Assembly (NCBI GenBank): GCA_001871435.1
Contig: MNVC01000047.1
Span: 1 to 22,996 of the forward strand
Source: Candidatus Magasanikbacteria bacterium CG1_02_32_51
GTDB lineage: Bacteria; Patescibacteriota; Patescibacteriia; Magasanikbacterales; UBA922
Direction: 5' to 3'
DNA: 22,996 nt
Shown one piece after another: positions 7,508 through 13,947 of the stretch; the first letter of the stretch is position 1, and every line of letters begins with the position of its first letter. The translations under genes were made by a program, and so were the position numbers. The notes under the pieces were generated by a model, which had not been told where the DNA came from, made no database searches, and was given only the letters and a program-made list of their open reading frames with translations.

Positions 7508-7533
7508 ACAAAAACAGACTACCTAATAGTCTG
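7508..7533 (-). terminator. Intrinsic terminator of the candidate ncRNA
   Basis: On the minus strand, CAGACTA/TAGTCTG (7533-7527 with 7521-7515) with a 5-base loop is followed by TTTTTG. It ends the ncRNA about 105 bases before the rarA start. Confidence 0.8.
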
Positions 7534-7736
7534 CTTTTAATTTATTGAAGAGCCGGGGTCGCAGAGTGTGATTGTTTTGAAAAACAATCAAACTTGCGAT
7601 CCCCAGTTGGAGACTTCCTTTGTGGTGGCTGTCGTAGCCGGCGTCACTTAGGAAGCCCAGTTTGGGCGTGTAACTAGCCAAGCGAACTTGGCGAGTGCAA
7701 CTTGTGTTCTTGCCACGGTGTCAAGAACCCAAACTT
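7508..7736 (-). ncRNA. Candidate structured non-coding RNA of unknown family, about 229 nt
   Basis: The 453 bases between rarA and pyrG hold a G+C-richer block with its own promoter and terminator on the minus strand. Read on the minus strand, GTTTGGG (7734-7728) pairs with CCCAAAC (7666-7660), closing a domain with two hairpins: GTTCTTG/CAAGAAC (7728-7722 with 7712-7706) and GCCAAG-TTCG-CTTGGC (7692-7677). Then comes CTTCCT/AGGAAG (7655-7650 with 7619-7614) around GGCT/AGCC (7639-7636 with 7630-7627). A long stem GGGG-A-TCGCA/TGCGACCCC (7604-7595 with 7563-7555) encloses GATTGTTTT/AAAACAATC. The RNA ends with the terminator at 7510-7533. It lacks the signature sequences of SRP RNA, RNase P RNA and tmRNA, and its multi-branch form does not suit 6S RNA. 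No ORF of note crosses it. It may be a stand-alone RNA or a leader of rarA. Confidence 0.65.
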
Positions 7737-7742
7737 ACTTAT

Positions 7743-7771
7743 ATTAAAACATTATTAAATAATTATGTCAA
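7743..7771 (-). promoter_or_regulatory. Promoter of the candidate ncRNA
   Basis: Minus strand: a perfect TTGACA (7771-7766), a 17-base spacer and TTTAAT (7748-7743, five of six). The predicted start near 7736 is directly before the GTTTGGG strand that closes the first RNA domain, which supports an independent transcript. Confidence 0.7.
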
Positions 7772-7798
7772 GAGTTGATAACTATTTTTTTATAAAAC

Positions 7799-7822
7799 AA
7801 AAAAACAGTCACTCCCATGACT
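7799..7822 (-). terminator. pyrG terminator
   Basis: Minus strand: AGTCA-TGGGAG-TGACT followed by a G and seven Ts, 34 bases after the pyrG stop. It separates pyrG from the ncRNA transcription unit. Confidence 0.75.
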
Positions 7823-7856
7823 ATTTTATTATGAACTATTGGCTTTTGGCTCTGAA

Positions 7857-9518
7857 CTATTTTATCACCGCTTTTACAAACTCTCTAAACAAAGGATGCG
7901 GTTTCATCGGACGACTTTTGAATTCTGGATGAAATTGAGTACCCACGAAAAATGGATGATTTTTGAGCTCCACTATCTCCACCAAACCAGACTCAGGATT
8001 GACACCAACCACCTCTAACCCTGCTTTATCCATTTCATCTCTATAGTCATTGTTGAACTCATAACGATGCCTATGACGCTCGCTAATAATATCTTGTTTA
8101 TAAGCCTCAAAAACCTTAGTATCGTGACGTAAGGCGCAATCATAAGCCCCTAAACGCATTGTACCACCGTATCTATGATTTTTGACATTACTTTTTTGAT
8201 TTGGATTGATGTGAATAACTGGTTCAGTAGTTTTTGGATCCACTTCAACAGTGTTGGCTTTTTTCTTACCCAAAACATTGCGGACAAATTCTATAGAAGC
8301 CAATTGCATACCATAACAAAGTCCTAAATAAGGAATCTTATTTTCACGTACAAACTGAATAGCATTTATAATTCCTTCTACTCCCCTAGTTCCAAATCCA
8401 CCTGGTACAATTACACCATCAAAGTCTTTGAGTTTATCATGTACTTTTTTCTGGATTTCTCCGCCCGAGGCGGATCCGCCTTGGGCGGAAAACTCTTCAG
8501 AATCTACCCAAGTCAAAACTGGTTTGACATTACTATACCAACTAGCATGTTTGATAGCTTCTATGACAGATATATAAGAATCTGACAAAGTAAATTTACC
8601 AGTACCAAAATATTTTCCAACAATTGCTATCTTTATTTCCTTTTTGCTATTTTCAATTTTTTTAACAAAACTTTTCCATTCAATAAGATTAGTTTTGACA
8701 CTTTTTATTTTTAAAGCTTTGAGTAATTTGTTACCTATATCTTGATTTTCCATTCTAATTGGTATTTCATAAATAGAAGAAACATCAGGAGCAGAAATAC
8801 AATTTTCTCTTGGTACTCCACAAAAGACAGCTAATTTTTCACTACGAGGTTTGTCAAGTTCCATTGAACCACGAGCTACAATGATGTCAGCTTGGAGACC
8901 AGCTGTATTTAGAGTTCTTGAAGCATATTGTGTAGGCTTGGTCTTCATCTCACCCAAGTGTGAAGGTACTGGCAAATAACTGACCAACACAGTAGCAATA
9001 TCGTTTGGATTTCTCATTTTCATCATACGAGCCGCTTCCAAAAAAATAAGATTTTGATATTCTCCAAGAGTTCCACCAACTTCTATCAAAGTAATGTCAG
9101 CATCTTTTTCTTTGGTAGCCGAAGTAATTCTTCTGATGACTTCTTCTGGAACATGAGGGACGACTTCCACACATTTACCTTTATACTTCATAGCACGTTC
9201 ATTTTCAATTACAGACAAATAGACACGTCCAGTGGTCATATAATTGCTAGAATAAAGATCAGTATCCAAAAAACGTTCATAATTACCCATATCTTGATCA
9301 GTTTCATCACCATCGTCAGTCACAAAGACTTCACCATGTTCAATTGGATTCATAGTACCAGCATCAACATTGACATAAGGATCAATTTTGAGAGCAGTGA
9401 CGGAAAAACCTTTGGCTTTGAAAATTGTACCAAGAGAGGCTGTAGTCACACCTTTACCAACTCCACTAAGTACTCCACCTACTATAAAAATAAATTTATG
9501 TTTTTTGAGTTTTGACAT
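7857..9518 (-). CDS. pyrG: CTP synthase
   Basis: Makes CTP from UTP, ATP and glutamine; cytoplasmic and essential. The N-terminal amidoligase domain starts with the P-loop GGVLSGVGKG (14-23) and includes the IEVGGTLGEYQN block. The C-terminal glutaminase domain has the nucleophile C401 in GLCYGMQLAS and the His/Glu pair in TQFHPEFKSRP near the end. The protein is 553 aa; ten residues, SAQGGSASGG (344-353), are an insert between VDSEEF and EIQKKV, encoded exactly by a 30-bp palindrome. Without it the length (543) and sequence are ordinary. The insert lies early in the glutaminase domain, before the VPGGFG loop, probably on the surface. All catalytic residues remain. It has its own promoter upstream and terminator downstream, so it is probably monocistronic. 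Confidence 0.97.
   Translation of the reverse strand: MSKLKKHKFIFIVGGVLSGVGKGVTTASLGTIFKAKGFSVTALKIDPYVNVDAGTMNPIEHGEVFVTDDGDETDQDMGNYERFLDTDLYSSNYMTTGRVYLSVIENERAMKYKGKCVEVVPHVPEEVIRRITSATKEKDADITLIEVGGTLGEYQNLIFLEAARMMKMRNPNDIATVLVSYLPVPSHLGEMKTKPTQYASRTLNTAGLQADIIVARGSMELDKPRSEKLAVFCGVPRENCISAPDVSSIYEIPIRMENQDIGNKLLKALKIKSVKTNLIEWKSFVKKIENSKKEIKIAIVGKYFGTGKFTLSDSYISVIEAIKHASWYSNVKPVLTWVDSEEFSAQGGSASGGEIQKKVHDKLKDFDGVIVPGGFGTRGVEGIINAIQFVRENKIPYLGLCYGMQLASIEFVRNVLGKKKANTVEVDPKTTEPVIHINPNQKSNVKNHRYGGTMRLGAYDCALRHDTKVFEAYKQDIISERHRHRYEFNNDYRDEMDKAGLEVVGVNPESGLVEIVELKNHPFFVGTQFHPEFKSRPMKPHPLFREFVKAVIK
8460..8489. repeat. 30-bp palindrome inserted in frame in pyrG
   Basis: Same element as at 6261-6290: TCCGCC at the left end, GGATCC in the centre (8472-8477) and GGGCGGA at the right end, with one mismatched pair between the arms. 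It encodes SAQGGSASGG in the pyrG frame. Its right part, GATCCGCCTTGGGCGGA, recurs exactly in the intergenic unit at 9538-9554. Confidence 0.9.
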
Positions 9519-9530
9519 AGTTTTTTCATT

Positions 9531-9570
9531 TCATCCCGATCCGCCTTGGGCGGAGAGGGATCTTTCTTAA
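9531..9570. repeat. Palindromic repeat in the pyrG leader
   Basis: TCATCCCGATCC at the left and GAGAGGGATCTTTCTT at the right frame a hairpin: TCCC/GGGA outside, CCGCC/GGCGG (9541-9545 with 9549-9553) inside, with symmetric 3-base internal loops. It lies 12 bases upstream of the pyrG start codon, inside the predicted leader. It shares its core with the palindrome inside pyrG. Confidence 0.75.
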
Positions 9571-9631
9571 ATATAAATTTTTTTATTGTTGAAATTATTG
9601 AAAACGTGATAAATATTTTTTTAATGACAAT

Positions 9632-9640
9632 ATTATAACA
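9632..9640 (-). promoter_or_regulatory. Extended -10 promoter for pyrG
   Basis: Minus strand: TGTTATAAT, an extended -10 with a perfect TATAAT (9637-9632), the same nine bases as before the ABC operon. No good -35 is seen. The leader would be about 107 bases and contains the repeat at 9531-9570. Confidence 0.5.
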
Positions 9641-9710
9641 GATAATTATGAATTAAACCGCTCTTCACTCCGACATTAGAAAATTTTAATCCAAAGTCAT
9701 CAGAATCTAC

Positions 9711-9745
9711 AGATCCCTCTCCGTCCTTCGGCGGTTCGGGATGAC
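9711..9745. repeat. Palindromic repeat downstream of rplI
   Basis: In opposite orientation to the 9531 unit: AGATCCCTCTCCG at the left and GGCGGTTCGGGATGAC at the right. It has the same TCCC/GGGA outer pairing and a CCG/CGG-rich inner stem. Confidence 0.7.
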
Positions 9746-9758
9746 ACTTCGTGTCAAT

Positions 9759-9782
9759 AAAAAAACCACCAAGGGTTGGTGG
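9759..9782 (-). terminator. rplI terminator
   Basis: Minus strand: CCACCAA-CCC-TTGGTGG followed by seven Ts, 4 bases after the rplI stop codon. Confidence 0.85.
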
Positions 9783-9786
9783 AGTC

Positions 9787-10233
9787 TTATTCTTGAGAGA
9801 CAATGACTCTAATATTTGCTTCTAGTCCATGATTAAAAGATATGTGGACATCATATTCTCCGACATCTTTTATTGGTTCTTTTAGTTTAATTTGTTCTGG
9901 TTTTACAGTTACAGACAATTGTTTTTTGATAGTTTGCACCAATTTGGCAACAGTTATAGCAGCATAAAGTGTACCTGAATTACTAACTTTTGCAATAATT
10001 TCAATTTCTTCACCATCTAATCTACCAGCAACTTTTTGTTGAGATTCAAGTTCAGCTTCCATTTGTTTAGCTTTTTTCTTATCTTGAGAAGCTAATTTGT
10101 TGAGTTCAAAATCAGTAGCAATGCTAACTAAACCTTTTTTAATCAAAAAGTTACGAGCATAACCATCAGATACCTCTTTTATATCCCCCTTTTTAGCTGT
10201 ACCTTTGATATCTTTTAAAAATATTACTTTCAT
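9787..10233 (-). CDS. rplI: 50S ribosomal protein bL9
   Basis: Large-subunit protein bL9, which binds 23S rRNA at the base of the L1 stalk. From the ATG at 10233 it is 148 aa, matching the family (about 149). The N-terminal rRNA-binding domain MKVIFLKDIKGTAKKGDI, then VSDGYARNFLIKKGLV, is diagnostic; a Lys-rich linking helix (around 50-75) and the C-terminal domain follow. The frame is open to an ATG at 10278, but those 15 extra residues would begin upstream of the predicted transcription start and have no family counterpart, so I reject that start. Monocistronic: its own promoter and a strong terminator. No Shine-Dalgarno. Confidence 0.96.
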   Translation of the reverse strand: MKVIFLKDIKGTAKKGDIKEVSDGYARNFLIKKGLVSIATDFELNKLASQDKKKAKQMEAELESQQKVAGRLDGEEIEIIAKVSNSGTLYAAITVAKLVQTIKKQLSVTVKPEQIKLKEPIKDVGEYDVHISFNHGLEANIRVIVSQE

Positions 10234-10266
10234 AACAAATGCAGATAAAAATGTAAACCTATCTAT

Positions 10267-10295
10267 ATTATAGGACAATCTTGATTTTTGTGCAA
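10267..10295 (-). promoter_or_regulatory. rplI promoter
   Basis: Minus strand: TTGCAC (10295-10290), a 17-base spacer and a perfect TATAAT (10272-10267). Transcription would start near 10260, about 27 bases before the ATG. Confidence 0.6.
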
Positions 10296-10314
10296 GAATG
10301 TGTTAGTATAAATA

Positions 10315-10403
10315 AGCTTTGAATAAAATCAAAGCTAATTTTACAAAAAAGTCTAGCTAAAAACAAAATAGTAGTCAAAAGTTCATAAAGTACCTAGACT
10401 TTT
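10315..10403. repeat. Two inverted repeats between rplI and era
   Basis: AGCTTTGA (10315-10322) pairs with TCAAAGCT (10329-10336) over a 6-base loop. AAAAGTCTAG (10347-10356) pairs with CTAGACTTTT (10394-10403) over a 37-base loop. Both lie upstream of both divergent genes. No clear era promoter was identified here. Confidence 0.4.
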
Positions 10404-10439
10404 AACTTTATAAACTTTAAGAACTTTACAAACTCTTAG
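10404..10439. repeat. 9-bp tandem repeats upstream of era
   Basis: Four consecutive 9-mers: AACTTTATA, AACTTTAAG, AACTTTACA and the weaker AACTCTTAG. On the minus strand they read TGTAAAGTT, CTTAAAGTT, TATAAAGTT, the same family as the array at 17701-17731. Confidence 0.55.
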
Positions 10440-10506
10440 TAAAATAAGTTTATCTAACCAATAACTACTTAAATCAAAAAATTATCAACAAAAATACAGT
10501 TCCCCT

Positions 10507-11355
10507 ATGAAATCAGGATTTGCAGTACTTATCGGACGTTCCAATGTTGGTAAATCCACTCTTCTCAATACTATAGTAGGCACCAAAATTGTGGCTACTT
10601 CTTTTCGTGCCCAAATGACTAGACAAGTTATACATGGTGTCGTAAATAATCCTGAAGGACAGGTGGTGTTTGTAGACACTCCAGGTATCTTCAAAGATAA
10701 AAAAAATAGACTTACTGGCAAACTAATAGAAAAAGCCAAAGAATCCCTAACCGGGGTGGATGTTATTCTCTATGTTGTAGATCCAAGTAGAGAAATTGGC
10801 GACGAAGAAAAATATACTTATGGTCTAATCCGTCATTTGGATATTCCAAAAATTTTAGTAATCAACAAGAGTGATTTACATAGAGAAGAAAAAAAATATT
10901 TACAAAGTTATTTAGAATGGGGCACTGATTTTGTTAGTGTCTTTGAACTGTCCGCTTTACGTGCTAGTCATATCCAACCACTTGTCAAAAAAGTAGTAGA
11001 ACTTATGCCCGAAGGAGAACCAATGTATGAAAATGCCCAGCTTACCAATATTACAGATGCCTTTTGGATAGCTGAAATAATACGAGAAAAAGTATTTTCT
11101 GTTTTTGAAAAAGAAATCCCTTATTCAATCACTGTAGAAGTGGATAACTTAGAAGAAAAACCCAATATCTTTGTAATCTCAGCTAGAATTCTTACAGACG
11201 CCGAACGTTACAAAAAAATGATCATTGGTAAGGGTGGACTGAAAATAAAAGAAATCGGCCAAATGGCCAGAAGAGAACTTGAACAAGCCTTGAACAAAAA
11301 AGTATTTTTGGAATTAGAGGTAGAAGTAGATGCTCATTGGGTAGATAGGATTTAA
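10507..11355 (+). CDS. era: GTPase Era (16S rRNA maturation)
   Basis: Essential GTPase that binds the 3' end of 16S rRNA and helps assemble the 30S subunit. The 282-residue protein has G1 GRSNVGKS (10-17), G3 DTPG (57-60), G4 NKSD (120-123) and the G5 serine-alanine at 149-150. The C-terminal KH domain carries IIGKGGLKIKEIG, the RNA-binding loop. Family members usually read GRPNVGKS, so P12 is replaced by S, a mild change. The ATG at 10507 starts directly with KSGFAVLIG, the normal Era start. No Shine-Dalgarno (CCCCT before the ATG). It is a single-gene unit flanked by the rplI promoter region and a terminator. Confidence 0.96.
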   Translation: MKSGFAVLIGRSNVGKSTLLNTIVGTKIVATSFRAQMTRQVIHGVVNNPEGQVVFVDTPGIFKDKKNRLTGKLIEKAKESLTGVDVILYVVDPSREIGDEEKYTYGLIRHLDIPKILVINKSDLHREEKKYLQSYLEWGTDFVSVFELSALRASHIQPLVKKVVELMPEGEPMYENAQLTNITDAFWIAEIIREKVFSVFEKEIPYSITVEVDNLEEKPNIFVISARILTDAERYKKMIIGKGGLKIKEIGQMARRELEQALNKKVFLELEVEVDAHWVDRI

Positions 11356-11388
11356 TTTAAAAAATTTATAAATAAAAAACGCTGTATT

Positions 11389-11417
11389 AAAAACCGACCT
11401 TTTCTAGATCGGTTTTT
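11389..11417 (+). terminator. era terminator
   Basis: AAACCGA (11391-11397) and TCGGTTT (11409-11415), extended by A-run against T-run, with an 11-base loop and ending in TTTTTT. It lies 34 bases after the era stop. Confidence 0.75.
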
Positions 11418-11603
11418 TGTAAACTAAAATTTCTATAATCTCAAATCTCCCCCATCCTCATACACCTCTGCATCTGAAATAGTAACTACTCTATCAACAA
11501 ATGAAAAATAAAACAAATTTAAAACAAATTTCAAAATTCAATAATCTAACCGTACAAACTATTTTTGAAAATTGCAAGTTGTAATTTGTTTACATCTTGC
11601 CAT

Positions 11604-11621
11604 ACCTGCCGGCAGGCAGGT
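11604..11621. repeat. ACCTGCCGGCAGGCAGGT palindromic repeat
   Basis: An 18-base G+C-rich unit in AT-rich intergenic DNA, with CCTGCCGGCAGG as a perfect 12-bp palindrome plus one more CAGG. From general knowledge, this motif is common between genes in Parcubacteria-like genomes. It lies 21 bases after the stop of the cupredoxin gene. The rest of 11418-11603 shows no gene. Confidence 0.65.
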
Positions 11622-11642
11622 TTCTTGAAAATTAATAAAGTT

Positions 11643-12176
11643 TTATTCGACAATGAAATTTCCTTTCATTCCCATTGCTCGATGTTTTCCAACACTGCAA
11701 AAATATTCAAACGTTCCTACTTTGTCAGCAATAAATTCAACTGTTTCGCTCTGTCCTACACTAATCTGTTTGGTTCCTACATTATAGCCATCCAATCTCC
11801 AATCATGGAAACCTTCTGAATTTACAAAGGTAACTTTTACTTTATCACCTTTTTTAACTTTCATTTCTTTGAGATTATATGATATATTTTTTCCTTCGAT
11901 GGTAAATTCAACTTCTTTAACAGTAGCCATATCAACTTTTAAATCCGTCTTTACCTCTACATCAACTCCAACACCATTCCTTTTATCGTTGTCATTTGCT
12001 GAATCGGTTGATGAGCTTTGTATTCCAACTACATTGTCTGAATTCTGATCATCTACCTGTGTCTGCTCTACCGGCTGATCCGCTGGTTTATTTGGGGTTG
12101 TTGTAATATTCGCCGTCGTTGAGCATCCTGCTCCAACGAGAAGAAGTACTACTCCAAGAAAAAATGCTTTTTTCAT
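11643..12176 (-). CDS. Cupredoxin-domain lipoprotein
   Basis: Secreted, membrane-anchored blue-copper-type protein. A lysine-led signal peptide ends in LLLVGAGC with lipid-anchor cysteine C18. Residues 19-85 are a low-complexity linker rich in T, Q, N, D and S. The cupredoxin fold spans about 88-177: DKVKVTFVNSEGFHDW gives the first ligand H124, and YFCSVGKHRAMGM gives C160, H165 and M168 or M170, a full type-1 copper site. It could carry electrons or bind or buffer copper at the cell surface; no oxidase or copper-resistance gene is nearby. A TTGACA lies upstream. The anchor motif has G at -3, which is not the strict lipobox, so export as a plain signal peptide is possible. Confidence 0.85.
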   Translation of the reverse strand: MKKAFFLGVVLLLVGAGCSTTANITTTPNKPADQPVEQTQVDDQNSDNVVGIQSSSTDSANDNDKRNGVGVDVEVKTDLKVDMATVKEVEFTIEGKNISYNLKEMKVKKGDKVKVTFVNSEGFHDWRLDGYNVGTKQISVGQSETVEFIADKVGTFEYFCSVGKHRAMGMKGNFIVE

Positions 12177-12204
12177 AATGCTATGTTATTTAATAATAAA
12201 GCTA

Positions 12205-12231
12205 AGAATATAGTATAAAGTGCTATGTCAA
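12205..12231 (-). promoter_or_regulatory. Possible promoter of the cupredoxin gene
   Basis: Minus strand: a perfect TTGACA (12231-12226), but the best -10 (TATTCT, 12210-12205) is only 15 bases away and matches four of six. Confidence 0.35.
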
Positions 12232-12305
12232 AATCATTAATTGTGACTTAATGGATTATTGGTTTATCAGTTAATTAGTTTTCAGAGAACAATTAATTTA
12301 ATAAT

Positions 12306-12668
12306 CTAAGTTCGTCCTGCAAAAACTTCTTTAACCATTTCAATATCTTGCTTAATTTTTACCAATAATTCTTCCTTAGAATCATAGCGCTCTACCTCAC
12401 TTACTTTTTGCACTAAATCAGCCTCAAGATATTTTCCATACAAATCAGCCTCAAAACCAAAAACATGCACCTCAAATTTATACGAGCCATCATTCTTAGG
12501 CATTACAACTAAAACACCGTTGTATTGTTTTTTGTCTATAGTAATAATGGAAGCAAAAACACCAGTAGCAACATTTGAACCCTTTTTTATTTGACAATCA
12601 ATGTTGGCCGTAGGAAAACCAAAATCCCTTCCCAAACCATCACCATGTACCACAATACCTGAAAACAT
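12306..12668 (-). CDS. Stand-alone riboflavin kinase (RibF C-terminal domain)
   Basis: Phosphorylates riboflavin to FMN. The 120-residue protein covers only the flavokinase domain: HGDGLGRDFGFPTANID (8-24) is the ATP/Mg and flavin-binding loop, GVFAS and NGVLVV the following strands, then FEVHVFGFEADLYG with the catalytic glutamate and the end KEELLVKIKQDI. Bifunctional RibF also has an N-terminal FAD synthetase domain of about 180 residues; it is absent, and the upstream ctpA gene ends only 9 bases away, so no room is left for it. FAD would have to come from another enzyme or from outside. Last gene of the murA-ctpA-ribK run. No Shine-Dalgarno. Confidence 0.88.
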   Translation of the reverse strand: MFSGIVVHGDGLGRDFGFPTANIDCQIKKGSNVATGVFASIITIDKKQYNGVLVVMPKNDGSYKFEVHVFGFEADLYGKYLEADLVQKVSEVERYDSKEELLVKIKQDIEMVKEVFAGRT

Positions 12669-12677
12669 ATTTATATA

Positions 12678-13940
12678 TTATTTTTGTTTTATAATTTCCA
12701 AAGCCTTTTCCATTCCTCTATCTATATAGTCATCAGACTTATCACCTTTAGTATTATCTTTTTGAACAAACATATCTCCTTCCAAAACCACATCTGGATC
12801 CAAGCCTTTTTTATTTATTTGACGATCTTTTGGTGTGTACCACTCAGCTATGGTGATTTTCAAGGCTGAACCATCTGGTAAAACCTCAAATTCCTGAACA
12901 GAACCTTTGCCATAAGTAGTTTTTCCTACCACAGTAGCTACAGCATAATCTTGCAAAGCACCAGTCACAATTTCTGAACCAGAAGCAGTACCTTCATCAA
13001 CCAAAATAACAGTTGGAATACCCACAAATCTATGCTTTCCTTCGGTAGCGTTATATTTTTTTATTTGACCATTATTTGTTTTTTCAGAAACAACTACACC
13101 TTGGTCTATAGCAAGCCATTCAGCAGCAACTTTGACAGAGGTATCCAAATATCCACCAGGATTACCACGCAAATCCAAAATAATATTTTTTGGAGATTTG
13201 AGTATAATTTCTTTGACAACTTTATCAAATTCAGACCAAGTATTATCATTAAAAAAACTAACACGCAAATAAATAATTCCTTTACCTTTGTCTTCCCATT
13301 TGACAGATGGCAGATCAATATTATCACGCATAATTTCAATATCTTGTTTTTCAGCATTTTCACCTCTTATTATAGTAAGAATAACTTTTGTTTGTTTTGG
13401 TCCTCTAATTTTGAGCACCACTTCTTCTACACTCAAAGAACTAATATCAATATCATCTACAGCCAAAATTATATCACCTGCTTTTAATCCAGCCTGTTGG
13501 GCTGGGGAACCTTCCAAAGGAGAAATTACTGTAATTCTATCATCACGCAAACCAATTTCAGCACCTATACCCTCAAAAGCTCCTGATAAATCACTAACAA
13601 AAGCTTTGGCTTTGTCTGGTGGAAAATAAATAGAGTAAGGATCATCCAAACCTTTTACTAATCCTTCTAAAGAAGAATAAAACAAAGCAACTTCGTCCAC
13701 TGGTTGTTTGACATAATTCTTTTTTATTTTATCCCAAATATCCCAATATTGTTTGAAATCAATTTGATCTGATCGACTATTACTATAAAGATTAACAACT
13801 TTGGTAATATCTACATTACCGCTGCTATTTAACAAATTTCTACTAACATCTTTACCAATGCCGACAGTTACTCCAATAAAAAATACCACTACAATAAAAA
13901 CACCAAGTAAAACAATATTTAAAATTTTTCTTTTAGACAT
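12678..13940 (-). CDS. S41 family carboxy-terminal processing protease (CtpA/CtpB type)
   Basis: Membrane-anchored serine protease acting outside the cytoplasmic membrane, cutting the C-termini of envelope proteins. Residues 7-27 form one N-terminal membrane anchor. A PDZ domain spans about 115-200 (IGAEIGLRDDRITVISPLEG, then SPAQQAGLKAGDIILAVD). The S41 core has LDLRGNPGGYL (256-266) and the Ser-Lys dyad: S320 in DEGTASGSEI and K345 in TTYGKGSVQ, spaced 25 as in B. subtilis CtpB. Length 420 is normal. It lies 7 bases after murA and 9 before the flavokinase, so the three are cotranscribed. Family members act in spore signalling or in controlling cell-wall hydrolases; here the link to murA suggests a wall role, which is inference. 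Confidence 0.93.
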   Translation of the reverse strand: MSKRKILNIVLLGVFIVVVFFIGVTVGIGKDVSRNLLNSSGNVDITKVVNLYSNSRSDQIDFKQYWDIWDKIKKNYVKQPVDEVALFYSSLEGLVKGLDDPYSIYFPPDKAKAFVSDLSGAFEGIGAEIGLRDDRITVISPLEGSPAQQAGLKAGDIILAVDDIDISSLSVEEVVLKIRGPKQTKVILTIIRGENAEKQDIEIMRDNIDLPSVKWEDKGKGIIYLRVSFFNDNTWSEFDKVVKEIILKSPKNIILDLRGNPGGYLDTSVKVAAEWLAIDQGVVVSEKTNNGQIKKYNATEGKHRFVGIPTVILVDEGTASGSEIVTGALQDYAVATVVGKTTYGKGSVQEFEVLPDGSALKITIAEWYTPKDRQINKKGLDPDVVLEGDMFVQKDNTKGDKSDDYIDRGMEKALEIIKQK

Positions 13941-13947
13941 AAATTAT

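Noticed and set aside
7530..7740. tRNA, tmRNA, SRP RNA, RNase P RNA or 6S RNA in the pyrG-rarA gap
   Set aside because: No cloverleaf or CCA end, no GGAAGCAGCC-type SRP loop, no GAGGAAAGTCC of RNase P, no tmRNA ends, and a multi-branched rather than single long hairpin form.
10234..10278. Longer bL9 start at 10278
   Set aside because: It would begin upstream of the predicted transcription start, and MKVIFLKD is the canonical bL9 start.
10404..10439. CRISPR-like array
   Set aside because: Units are 9 bp with no spacers and no cas genes; this is a simple tandem repeat.
11565..11819. Plus-strand 84-residue reading frame over the end of the cupredoxin gene
   Set aside because: It is antisense to a well-supported gene, and part of it (the CRQAG word) is the translation of the ACCTGCCGGCAGG repeat.
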